A stretch of 64,000 nucleotides of DNA from the NCBI GenBank assembly GCA_001687465.1, contig LVLI01000101.1, positions 310,001 through 374,000 of the forward strand. The letters are read 5' to 3'. Source of the DNA: Halocafeteria seosinensis. Taxonomy: Eukaryota; Sar; Bigyra; Bicosoecida. Under the pieces are notes generated by a model. The model worked only from the letters and a program-made list of their open reading frames with translations. It did not search any database and was not told the origin of the DNA. Below, piece after piece: positions 13,379 through 24,772 of this stretch. Both the position numbers and the translations under genes were made by a program. Numbering within the stretch: position 1 is the first letter of the stretch; each line of letters begins with the position of its first letter.

Positions 13379-16300
13379 ATGAAAACGGAAGCGGCTATGG
13401 TGGCGTTGTGGGTGCTCTTGGCCTCGGGAACGACAGCCGAAGAGCACTTTGAGGATTCAACTGGGCGTCGATTGAGCGATGAAGACAACAGTGATGAGAA
13501 TGTGCCATTGGATGGGTTCATCTCGTCCATTTACGTGAACCTTGTCCTGTTCGCAATCGCCATTGTGTTGGTTTGCGTGCTTAGAAGAATCTTCCCGGAA
13601 TTCTACCAACCTCGATCTTATGTCCCAGATGACCACGGAGCCATCGAACGGAGGGAGCTTCCAGGGCAACAACACCATCATCATTACAAGAGAGAAGAAG
13701 ACTATGTGACCGGGGAGGCATCTACCAGCCAGTTGGAAGATGCGCCGATCTCGAGGCGGTCATCCGGGTAAGTACTTTCCGAGTGACTTACTAAGCATGT
13801 TGTGATCTCTTACAGCTTTGTAATACTGTTTCCCACAGACAACGAATCGACAAAGGTGGACCTCCTATCATCCCAGAACGTACTCGCGTTAGCTGGATTT
13901 GGTATGTATGGAGCCTACCACTTAATACGGTTTTGAACAGGGTGTAAGTAGTGATGAATCATATCAGTCAAGTTGATGACGTTTACGTGTTTGACTACGG
14001 CAATCGTGCAGTGGTCTAGACGCGTATATGTTCATGAGGTTTGCCCAAAGAGCTGCGCAACTCTTTGTTGTATTCACTATTATCGGCTGCGGGATCCTCC
14101 TCCCGCTCAACATTAAGGGTGGAACCAATAATGAAGACGGGTTTGCCCATTTGTCGACAGCGAATGTAGCATCACGTCAAGGAATTTTGTGGGTACACGC
14201 GCTGAGTGTCTGGGTTTTCACGTTGGCAACCTTTGTCCTACTCCTTGAACTAGGCCGGGAGTACGTCGTGCTTCGTCATCGCTATCTCCGTTACGGAGTA
14301 TACCACCGCACGACATCGCCTTCACGCCTCGATGTGGAACAAAGGTCGAGCTCTGCTGCCGAAAGCGGTAAATCTACCGGTGCCGAAGCCCCTGAACAAG
14401 AGGCCGCGAGTGGAAAGTGGAACTCTCGGGAACCAACAACAGACCCGATCAAGAAGAAACTGCCGCTGTCTAATTGGTCATTTGGCGCAATTCCACCACT
14501 ACAGCAATCACAGATACCAAGTACCGTTTCCGCTCCCAACCAACCCATGCTGTACAGTGTAATGGTAGAAGACCTTCCGGCTTGGATCAGCTGCGATTGG
14601 CAGCTTTACCAGTATTTCGACTTCCTATTCCCGGGCCAGGTGCAGTCCGCGTCACTAGTCCCTTACGCGAAAAAGGTTGATGGACTCCTTGATGACAGGA
14701 ATTCTACCTTGCAGCTGCTGGAACGAGCAGAACATTTGCGCACATATAGTGACGATAGCTCTGACACAAGTTCTGAAGCAAGCATCGAAAAACCTTTGAA
14801 AGACAATGAACAGCCAGCTAGCCTTCCGGCTTACGGCGGGACGAGCTCAACATCAGAAGAAAAATCGGCTGAAGAAACGGACTCATCTCCTGCAAGTGCT
14901 GAGAAAGATGTCCATATGGTTCTTTTCCCACCGCTGTTGCAATGCTGCACGGACTACGCATGCTGTGGTCCCTTTCCACGTACGCTTTGTGGTGGCATGT
15001 ACAATAAGTGTTGTAGGTGCTGCGACGACGAAGGCAAGCACGAACGTCAGATTCTTGACGAGCTGGAAGATGAATCCCCCGACATAAGTGAAGACCCGTG
15101 TTGCGATCTGGGAGATGACAGACCCGGGGCCCCAAAGAAATGCTGTTACAAGGGTCGTCTTGTTAAAGCATCGAACTATCTAAACAAGGTCTTGAGCATT
15201 CAGTCGGAAGAGCTGAATTCCTTCCGCTCTCTTGCGAAGCATCAACGGCGACGAAGGCTCTCACTTGATGTGGGCGCTACTGAAACTGGAGCAGAAACAA
15301 GTCAAAAGCGCCATGCAGCTAGCTTTAACTCCGTGAAGAAGCACATGAACCAGGGGCTTTCTTATTCTACGGAGGTTGTTTCCGGCCCTCAAAAACGTGC
15401 TCTGGATGCGAAGGAGGGGTTCGCTCCATCAGCTACCGGCTTTGTTACGTTTAATAGCCTTCGAGCAGTTCGAGAAGCCGCCCTGTATGGGAAAAAACAG
15501 TTCAACCCCATTCTATGTGATCGATTTTTTGAGCTTAACAGCGATCGGCAGAAGAACTTACGAAGAAATACGAGAGCAGTACAACTTGAACATGAAGCAG
15601 CGGTGGTGCGGCCAGCACCTGGTCCTGAGGACGTAAGCATCATCTCGCATATCGCTATTGTTTGGACAATTCTCTGATATCCTTGATTCCTTTGTTAATG
15701 CAGATCTATTGGCCCCATGTGGCCGTAAAGGAACCAGTAAGAATAACTCGTCGATGGATTATGTTTGGTGCTACACTTGTTCTCCAAATATTCTATTCAG
15801 CCCTTGTGATAGCCATATCTTCGCTGGTAACGGTTGAAAACTTGGAAGAGGTAATCGGAGGTCTGAAACCTTTGATGGAAAGTAATAGTTTCATTCGGGG
15901 ATTTGTTACTGGTTTCGTACCTCCGTTTGTCATTCAGTACATTCTTTCGTACTTGACTCCTCTTCTACAATGGTTCTCAACTCTTGAGTACCCACCTACG
16001 AACTCTGAGATTGCCCTGTCTACTTCTGCGAAGCTGTTTCAGTTCAAAGCTTGGCAATTGATGTTCGTGTTCACTATATCTGGCACTGTTTTGGACTCCC
16101 TAGATACCATTATACACCACCCTGGTGACATTGTTAACATGCTGGGAAGGTCCTTACCGCGGCTCTCCGCCTTCTTTATTAATCTGCTGATGTTGTGGAC
16201 GCTGTCTGGAATGCCCTGGGAGATCCTGAGAATTTATGATCTGGGATGGTTTTATCTTTACTTCAGAAAGCAGATGCTTTTACCCGTATTAAACTATATC

Positions 16301-16990
16301 CCCCTGGTAAACAAACTGCACAAAGGGAACGGCAAGGTAGCGAGAGAGAACACCTATCAACTATGGAACATGACCCGGAGGGAGTTTTGGGAGCAAGTTC
16401 TGCAGTACGCAGGGCCATTCTCCTGGCCTTCTCAACTCACTAACAGTTTGCTTGCGTTTCTTATTGGGATCACTTACGCATCGATAAACCCAGTGATCGC
16501 CCCTATCGCCGCTCTCTTCTACATTAGCGCGGGTTTTAATTGGAAGTACTCATTCCTCTATGTAAACCACAAGTCTTGGGAGACTGGTGGGACTGTTTGG
16601 CCTCTAATGGCTCGTCGGATAATTGCTTCATTGATAGTATATCAGCTCACACTTATCGGGCTGCTCGGGTTAAAAAAGAGCGGCAGCTCTGCACTTGTAG
16701 TTCCGCTACTATTCATCACAATTCTCTACGACCGCTTCCTCCAGCGGAAAGTCGAAGATCTTGCCGAAGTTCTCAGCCCTGCGGAGACTGAGCAGGGCGA
16801 TGCTGAAGAAACAAAGTCGTCTGCGGTTAGCGAAAATTCTTTTGAGTCTTTGGAGCAGTTATCTCAATATCAGGTTCCAGAAGAAAAGCGGGCGATGTCA
16901 ACAGATTGTGCGTATGTTAGGCCCAGTTTGCTCCCGAAGAGCGACTGGAAGCCAAATGCTATCCCTACTAAGAAAGCACTCTACTTCTAG
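13379..16990 (+). CDS. OSCA/CSC1-like (DUF221) membrane channel, paralog B
   Basis: Second copy of the family, 1,133 residues. Exons 13379-13767, 13839-13943, 14012-15632, 15704-16990. I start at the ATG at 13379, which gives a clean signal-peptide-like start (MKTEAAMVALWVLLASGTTA). It matches paralog A through the first membrane helix (LDGFISSIYVNLVLF, PEFYQPRSY), GLDAYMFMRF, PGPED/IYWPHVAVK and the final membrane block (ITYASINPVIAP). The Cys-rich insert (CCGPF, CRCCDD) and the terminal motif AYVRPSL-P--DW are shared too. Three intron positions and phases are shared with paralog A; two introns of A are missing here. Between these anchors the charged Ser/Glu-rich loops have diverged freely. 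Tandem origin by duplication is inferred. Confidence 0.92.
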
Positions 16991-17117
16991 CCCGTTATGA
17001 TGCGGTATACCGGTGTAAAACATGGAACGGAGCATTTCCGGCTGTTTTATCTTGATTTATGCTGTCATTTACGATGAATATACGGACTTGTCGGTGTTGT
17101 ACTTGGGTTGTAGGATC

Positions 17118-18198
17118 TTAGGCATCGTCATTTTCTGAGATGTCAGTACGCATCGTAGGAAAACGCTTCACCATTGTCTTGAACGTTTGCCTGAATGGAA
17201 TGGTCACGAGGGATGCTTCTTCAAGTAAGGTGGAAGTGCATGCTATATAACTAACCTTTCACGGAAGTGTGACAGAAAAAGGCTCAGCTTCGGGAAGCTT
17301 CTGAAGATTCCTTTGAACTCATTGTCCAATAGAATGAGAAGACCAGCAACCGATGAGGACGCCGCTAAGTAGCCGTAACCCCAGTGCAGAACTTCAGATT
17401 TCATATGCTCTTGCAAGTGCTCTAGGGATGGACCCAGAAATTTCACTATCCAGTCCCTCTCCATCTGAATGGCAATGCCTAGAAATCACAATCTACCGGT
17501 ATGTCGATATGTACAAAGAACTTTGCTTACCTGGTGCCGAATGTTCTCCGTGATTTCACCCTTGAAGATATAGAAATGTTGTCGAAAGAGTTCTTCCCTA
17601 CTGCGGCAAAACAACTGGATACTGAGTTGGACTCCCAGCAGCACCTTGTCACTTACATCAGATCTGCCAGTGCATTGAGTTGGATCACCGCGACCCACCT
17701 ATGGTTTTGTTGGGGACATGTTGCTTCGACAACGACCCCAAGAATGTGAAAAATAGCTGCAATCAAAGTTGTAGAAAGTTGGGTTCTCGATTCTCTATTT
17801 CTTTGCCGACAATGCATTCCAGACCTTGCGTATTTTCGCATTCGCAAATCAAGGACCCATCATTTTGGCTTCTGACTTCTAAAACTGGTCGTATAATACT
17901 AGGATGCTTCCTGAATAGCGTTGCACCACCCAGCATAAATACCAATCATCATGGTTCGAAACAGCATGAGGAATTCTTACTTATCAGCCAGGAAGGTTGC
18001 GCTCTCGTTCCATTCAATAAAGAGGCCAAGTTCCCACAGAAGAATTCTAATTTTATCGCAGTCCCCGTGTGCAGGAAGGTACTTGAAAACCAGTCTGTAT
18101 TTAGTCGCTGCATCGTCCCTTGTATTCGTGTCTAAGAATTCGTGTAGAATGGAAAATATGGACTTCGAGAATTCTTCTTTTTCCTTAGTGGTATCCAT
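17118..18198 (-). CDS. Unrecognised 6-exon gene, about 251 residues
   Basis: I do not recognise this protein. Minus-strand exons, 5' to 3': 18198-17981, 17910-17825, 17756-17657, 17600-17531, 17464-17256, 17190-17118; introns 56-70 bases. All phases match and the total is a whole number of codons ending in TAA. The product is mostly helical, with EEFSKSIFSILHEFL near the start and a hydrophobic stretch GYLAASSSVAGLLILL near residue 200. The donor of intron 2 (GTCTGG) is weak. In-frame codons continue upstream of the chosen ATG (LLVPGTLRRILKA), so a further 5' exon is possible. It converges with OSCA paralog B (127-base spacer) and is divergent from the next gene. Confidence 0.6.
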
Positions 18199-18269
18199 TG
18201 CTTTCAAAATACGGCGCAAGGTACCAGGCACTAACAAGTCTCAAGGGAGTTTTTAAAGATTAGCTATCG

Positions 18270-18397
18270 TATGCTTGCAAACCAAAACGAACACAATAAC
18301 AGTTGTAATACGAACTCGAGAACTCAACAGAATCCCCGACGGGGTTTCTTCCCATGCAACGTGGGTACAAAATATATGCGGGTTGTTTGCAAGCATA
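18270..18397. repeat. 13-bp inverted repeat in a divergent promoter
   Basis: TATGCTTGCAAAC at 18270-18282 and its exact reverse complement at 18385-18397, 102 bases apart, within the 287-base spacer between two divergent genes. It could be a pair of binding sites for one factor serving both promoters. Confidence 0.55.
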
Positions 18398-18485
18398 ATT
18401 TTGTTTTATGAGAATTAGGTGTCAACAGTCTGGCCATTGTCGTCTCTTTATCTCTTCTTCGCTCTGTAGAAAACAGGAAGTCAAC

Positions 18486-19599
18486 ATGGACGAGAATTCT
18501 CCCGCTACGAATTTGGATTCTTGTATCTCTTATTACTCCAAATTAGTAGATCAAGTAAGTAGTATAATACGATGCTATAGTGGAAATAGCTCCTTGCAAC
18601 TTTGGTCTGGTACATACGGCAGCAAAAGCATGCCTACGATAGCAGTCTAAATCAAGTAAACGAAAGTAGAAATGCGCTGAAACGCTTCCGTAAGTAGAAG
18701 AAACGCACCACTGAAGGTGTACAGGAGTGTATTTGACCATTGCCGAGCAGATACGCAAGCATTCTTGCCTGTGGTACGAACGTATTATTCCACTTTGCAC
18801 GAGCTGACCACATTGTGTCTGGAAATCAGCGATACCTTGAATAAACTAAGGAAACTCAAGGATTCCTCGTCCCAGTTTATCAGGGTTAATAAGGCTGCAA
18901 CTGATTTACTAACGGAGCAGTCTTATTCTCATATGGCATCGAAACTGGACACATATTGCATCGTGCAAACACTCTTCGAGTACAAAAAGAAGTGTGAATA
19001 CCTAGCAAAACGTCTAAATCCTGGTAGCGAAGCTCAAGAGCTTGAGGTAGATGATCCGGATAGGACTTCTCGGTCGTCTTCCCTGTCAAATATGCAAGTG
19101 TTATGACGGTGCAGACATTACAAGTCGAAGTGCAACAGTTGGAGAACAGTGTAACGAGGCGGAGGAGCCGGATTCGCGAACTGGAAGGCACAATTACCGA
19201 AAGTCGATCAAAACTGCACACTGCTAATACCAGGATAGTCACATTGCAAAAGAAGGTACAGGACCCGAAAGACATGGAGTTCATTATGATCGTCAGAAAG
19301 CATTCCTTGTTTGTCCGACTTCTGTATCTTGCAGTGCCGCGGGAAATATACACATGTAAAGAGGTTCGTTCCGCAGGTCGTCATCTAGGTGCTGTCTCAC
19401 AAATACTCTTTGCCAAGCAGCCTAAAGGAGGAGAAGTCATCAAAAATACAGTGCCTGCGAAAGTACTGCTCAACCCTGAAGTCGCGGAAACAGACTACAG
19501 ATACAGCATATAGACTATGATACAGCTCATAGAGGGAAAAAAGCAACTACGCAGCTTAGCACGCTACAAAGTATCGTTGACTGGGTCAAACGGCAGTAA
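18486..19599 (+). CDS. Small coiled-coil protein, 3' exons uncertain
   Basis: Unrecognised. Exons 1-4 are well supported by phase: 18486-18554, 18623-18689, 18751-19046, 19115-19255. They encode about 190 residues of mainly helical, charged sequence (LQVEVQQLENSVTRRRS, FEYKKKCEYLAKRL). An exon starting at 19335 (after a TATCTTGCAG acceptor) follows. I could not settle the junctions between 19359 and 19520. A final exon reading STLQSIVDWVKRQ and stopping at 19597-19599 is likely, because it reads as helix and stops 24 bases before the convergent cyclase gene ends. No domain beyond coiled coil is visible. Confidence 0.5.
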
Positions 19600-19622
19600 G
19601 AAACATCTCCACAATTTTCAAT

Positions 19623-22600
19623 TCAGCCATCAGTATAGTCTATGTCGTTGGACTCACTGCTTTGGTTTACACTGTTTGAATACCTTCGTCGAAACGCTTT
19701 TTGAACACGGTCCAACGAGTATTGCGACTGCGGCCCACGCCACTTCACATGATACACAGGTTGCATTCCATAGGCCTTCGCTAGGGGGACATTCCCTACA
19801 TAGCTGCACTCAAAATTCGCCGGAAGGTTAGCAGCGACAGCTGCAAAGGCTTGGCTGCAGTAAACACTGCCTGGAGGCGTGATAGGCTCGATGCGGGCCG
19901 CGCGGGACGTATGCACTCCTGTATAGTTTTTCACTCCTGTTATCGGATCAACGAGAGCATAGACTGGTGCAGCATGCAATGAAACCCTAATTTTAAGATT
20001 ATCCGGCAAGCCAATTGATTTCCATTTTACCTTCGACACTAGGTCTGAGAGAGTCAAGGCAAATTCTCCCGCATCGGAAATTCCAAAGAATACAAAGTAA
20101 AATGCATCTCCCCATGTATTCTTGACACACGGTCTCTTTGAACTGGGTAGATCTTCAATCATTGCAGCAACTGATCCCATAAAGTTTTCAACAAAACTGA
20201 GAACCTCGTGCTCTCGGAGCTTTGAGTATCCCACGATATCGGCGAACAAAATACCCATGATCAATCGTGGCCTCTCGGCAGGTCCACCAACGACTTGCAG
20301 GCTATTCGTCCGCTTATTTAAGCTGGCGGGGCGCTCGTCACTCTCTTGACTCATGCTCCGACTCCGTGTGATAGATTTCTCCCCGGAAGATGTCCGGCGG
20401 AATTGGGTGTCCAAAGGGTTCTCGTAGCAGTCCATGAACAACACTCTGAACGGAACATCGTAGTGCGCCCATGCTTGCACGGCAGAAGGCATTTGCGAGG
20501 ACGAAAGTCCGCTTAATAGGTAGCTCTGTGATACACTCGCACCTGAGTCGCTACCGTTTTCAGCTCCAAACTCATCGTCTTGCAACAGGCGCTGCAAGTG
20601 ACCGAGCCTGGCCCTCAGTATAGTGCCTGACGAAGAGCCCCTTGGGGAGCCGGTAGATGAGAACGATTCCCGTAGTTGCAATGCAGAGTTTTCTGAATTC
20701 TGCTCGTGGCGCGGGGGAAATGCACTGGCAGTACTAATAGCTCGCTTCCTTCCTGTGGTGCTTTGTTCCGTTGTGGCGAAATTGATGCCGCCACTGCTCT
20801 CATTCACGTCCGTAGTTGGGGAATTGGACGGACGAATATAGCTTGATGAATCAGCAGCGCTTGCAAAAGGTGAACTTACACTAGGCAGGACCGGTGCGAG
20901 TCTCTCGACACCACCGTCCGAGAGGTTCTCACGAGACTGGTGCGATTGACCAGGAGATTTTTGCGATTGAACGTATATGCGCTGGATGGACGTGTCCAAT
21001 CCTTTAGCTCGCATTGTTGCGAGCCCGTTGAGCATCAACGAACAATAATGATCATTAATTTCCAAAGTAGCCGGCACTAAGTCGTTGGCAATGTCCACTC
21101 TCACGGCTTTGCTTAACAGATTTGACACCCGCGAAAGCGGATTGTTTTCATCGGCTTGTTCTTCCTCTTCCTCATCATAAGGACTGGAAGACGAGAGATC
21201 CGAATCTTGACGAATGGCATCACCTCCACCCGAAAGGCGACGTATTAGTTGTTTCACGTGAGCATTGCTCTTTGGCTTCGCTGTGACTACTTTGCGAACG
21301 CTGTTCGGTGCGAGAGTGGGCAACCCTCCTGAGCTATTATCAAACCTCTTGGAAAAATATTCATGCAAGACATCCATATGTTCCTTCTCAGGAATAGGTA
21401 GGACTATGTAAATTTCACCACCATGATCAAGGACCTCTTCCAAAAAGAAAACGTCACTCAGGGTATTGACGGTCGCAAATGCAAATTTGATATTTGATCG
21501 TGTTATGATTCTCCTCAACTGCTTTTGGAGCTTTCGCACGCCCTCTTTCGAAGGAACATAGGAGGATTTCTCGCTCGACAGCAGTACTCCTACTGAGGGC
21601 AGGCTAAACAGGGAATCAAAACTCCTTGCGTATTCATCTGCTTCAGCACCCACATACGCATAGCGCAGCAACAGCATTAACTGACGCCTGGATGAAGACA
21701 GTTTGACGTAATCGTTTCCGACGAGGTTTACTGCCTTTTCATAGTACTCCCTTGCCTGTTCAAAATTTCCACGTATTATGTTCGCTTCTCCAATCGTCGC
21801 GTATACCCAATATCTCGAGGCACTGTTTTGATCATGAAATTTGAGCTCCTTTTGGCAGAGGCGCAGTACATCATGGGCAAGTTGTTGAGCAGTGCCATCT
21901 GATCCTCCTAACAAAGCCGTTGTTGCAGCATTGATGCCCAAATAGTAAGACGTCTTTCCCCCTCGTTCATACGCTTCGCGATATATTTGATGTGCACGGT
22001 CCACGTTCAACTTCCTTGTTTCTTCTTCTTTCGCTTGAGTTGCCAAATCCTTGTATGCCCGGGCTAGTAAACCAGCTGTTTCGTCCGAGGTATCACCATT
22101 TGTTCGAACTTCTTCGAGTATCTTGATGGCTCGCTCGACAGATCCCGCCTGTGTAAGGAAGCACGGTAACAACCAAATATCAAAAAGGAAGGCGAACTAT
22201 TTCTCCGATAACATCCTTTGCCTTACTTGTGTTAAGGACCTCGCGTGTAGAGTGCACAGTCTTCGTGAATTCTCATATTTCTTGCAGCCATGATATAGGA
22301 CATCCTCCGCCATAAGCGGTTCACCTTTAGAGATTAGTTGCTCTCCAATCACGTGATAAAATGTTTCCGTTCGAAGCGAAGGTAGTGTGTGCTGATAAAT
22401 GCGTTCTATATCAGCTGCACTGAGGTCTGTCATCCGTAATTCCTGCATTGCCAGCAAAGAGACGTGAGGAGCCCGCGTTCGATAATCAAACACCTCAGGA
22501 TTACGAACAGTAAGTAACCTATCAGCGGTATCCCGTTCACTTTCGTCCCCAACCTCATTATCAAAAATAACTTTATTAATATTTCGGCCCGTTAGTTTCG

Positions 22601-23059
22601 GCATCTCACGCTCACGATGCTGGTCGTCACCATTCTCGGCAGGTGGGCCAAGGGCTTTGGCAGAAAACGTCATAGATTTCTTTAGAGCGCCAGGTTTTGA
22701 CGGTGAAGGCTCCCTATGACGCAACTCGGGGTCTGAACATATATTGAGGTTCTTGAGCTGCAGTCAACAGCATTCCTACATTGAAGAAATGAACAAGAAA
22801 GCAAAACCCTAACCGGCGCTTACGTGAGAGGACAGATAGTCATCCTCATGAGGCGCAGTACGCCTTGGATGCGAACAGCCTGTGGACCAAGACCCATTAT
22901 CTTCTGGGTCTGTATCAGAAATATCAAAGGAATTAGAATATCTCCCCAACTGAGCCTTTCGGAACCAAACTTACCTCGTTGTCCATTTTGAAGCGGCACG
23001 ACGCTTTGATGGTCTGAACGTCCATTCAGACGACTGGGTTTGGACGACTCGCAACCCAT
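19623..23059 (-). CDS. Acylation-motif TRAFs-binding/TPR protein fused to a class III nucleotide cyclase
   Basis: Predicted 1,075-residue signalling enzyme making a cyclic nucleotide. Exons 5' to 3': 23059-22975, 22909-22824, 22757-22227, 22148-19623. It starts MGCESSKPS, a classic N-myristoylation plus palmitoylation motif, so membrane attachment is likely. Residues about 170-450 form a helical-repeat region resembling the MAP3K TRAFs-binding domain (DUF4071), with TSYYLGINAATTALLGG and TPR-like YWVYATIGEANIIRGNFEQA. A long Ser/Asp-rich linker follows. The last 200 residues are a class III cyclase domain: metal-binding Asp in FADIVGYS, second Asp in NTWGDAFY, a Lys just before it (adenylyl-type choice), and SRAARIEP. 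At the usual transition-state Asn position I read Ser, with the Arg kept. ATP is the likelier substrate, by inference. Confidence 0.85.
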
Positions 23060-24772
23060 TCCACTAGCAAATCTGGATATCCAATGCTCCCATCTGTACA
23101 GCGACTTAGGGGTTGAGCTTCAGCTCGCACTTGGTCAGCCACACCGTATAGCACCAACTCAGGAATTCAACGATTTTTCAGCCAACGGAAACGAGCAGTG
23201 TCTGCATCAGTGGTTGACGAATCAAAATGAACCAGCATTGCAGCCATACACCGTTTATCTTCTTCAATAACAGAGGGGAATTTAACAGCGCAAACTTGAA
23301 GTCACCCGCATCCCTTGAGGACCCCCTCGCACGTTGCGACAAAAAAGACGAAGATGCTGTCCGATTCTCTACAGCATAGAGGTCTTCCGTGAAAATCCCT
23401 TTCCCTCCATACCAAAAAGTAGCTAACGCGCCATCCAACAGTGGGGAACTCGGTCAACTTAGTGCACATGAATGAAGCAAATGACAGTGGTGTGGTTTGC
23501 TTGCCCTGCCACACTCCACTCTCCTCGCAACCGAACCCAGTTGTTTGCCACATAGAAAAAGTAACACGTCTCCCTCATGAAACCCAGCGTATGGGACATT
23601 GACGCACATAATGGAGCTGAATGTACAGTCCTCTTGCCTTACCTCTCAAGAATGGTGCTTCCGCCGGGGGAGTCGTTGGCTGGGGAGTAACTGTCTCCCT
23701 CCACACACAAAGTGAAGGGAAACGTCGAAAAATCTGACAAATACCACTGACAAAGTAGTCAATCTGCAGTGGACCAAACAGACAAACAAGTCTGCCTACG
23801 CGGTGTGCTGCTGTGTGTATCGGCTAACAACCGGCGTCGGTACCCGCGAAACCGGTCGCAAAGGCCCCACCCCGCGGTCCACCCGGTGAGCCACAGGGTA
23901 GAGGAATTTACATTGTACCTCGCAAAATTAAAGACAAAGAAGAAGAGATTCATGTGTTCTCTTTCTCATTGCACAACATTCTGGCCTTCCACGGTGAACA
24001 ACGAAACGGCGAAGAAACGCCACACTACCGGGTACACCGAGTTTAGCCGCCGAGATGATAAACCGGACACACTCATGATGGCAAAACTTCTACTCGTCTC
24101 TGCACGGCACAAAGTTAGTTTACAAGATGGGTATTCATTCCTGAAGCACCAAAGAGATGAGCAATATATGACCGACGTTCCTCTCCGTCCACATACAACT
24201 GTCTACGGGACATGGTGACCGTAAAAGCCAGTTCCAGCCCGACAGTGTGACCAGTCACGTTGATGCGCCGCAGCGTGAAGATGTTGGAGCGGTTCCGGGT
24301 AGGGTTCACTCCTCACACGGCGTAGCGTAGCCTGTGGCATACACGTCTTCCGTTAGGAGCAATACGAATACACACACATACACACAATAGAGTTATGCGG
24401 TGCTGGGTCTGCCGCTTGCGGGCAGACCAGAGTGGTGCTCCGTTGTCTGAGTCCCACTTCTTCTCCAGTAAAGTTCCAGTTTCCCATCAAGAGTCTCCAA
24501 ATTCGCAATCCTATTCAGTGTCGCCTATGATCATCACAGAATGATGGTCCAGATTTACTCAACAAGTTGACAACAACGTGGTTGTGAAGTTGGGGTTGTG
24601 AAGTTGGTGTTGTGAAGCCACGCAAGAAAATTCATTGTCGTGTTTTCTTATTCATCCAAGTTGAGCAGTGCATGAATTCGTATGGTTTGTCAATGCGCAT
24701 TTAGTAAAGAATGATAAAGTTTATTAACTGACTTAAACGTTTCAAGAGCCTTAACGAGCACGCAACTAAGAT
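23060..24772. other. Longest gene-poor stretch (1.7 kb)
   Basis: No conserved protein, tRNA or rRNA was recognised. The longest frame (about 150 codons from 23769) has basic, unpatterned composition and no credible splice context. The stretch holds the cyclase promoter on the left, a CA-rich run near 24369-24388, a short 14-base tandem repeat at 24581-24617, and the promoter of the RG-rich gene on the right. A fast-evolving or non-coding transcript cannot be excluded. Confidence 0.45.
24581..24617. repeat. 14-base tandem repeat, 2.6 copies
   Basis: Unit GTTGTGAAGTTGG plus G or T, at 24581-24594 and 24595-24608, then a partial copy GTTGTGAAG to 24617. It lies about 150 bases upstream of the RG-rich gene start. 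Confidence 0.75.

Noticed and set aside
18690-18724. Reading the gap in the coiled-coil gene as a 31-35-base intron
   Set aside because: The frame or length is wrong. The acceptor at 18750 gives a normal 61-base intron in phase.
23769-24218. Plus-strand 149-codon frame in the large gap
   Set aside because: No domain, biased basic composition and no splice or codon signature like the neighbours.
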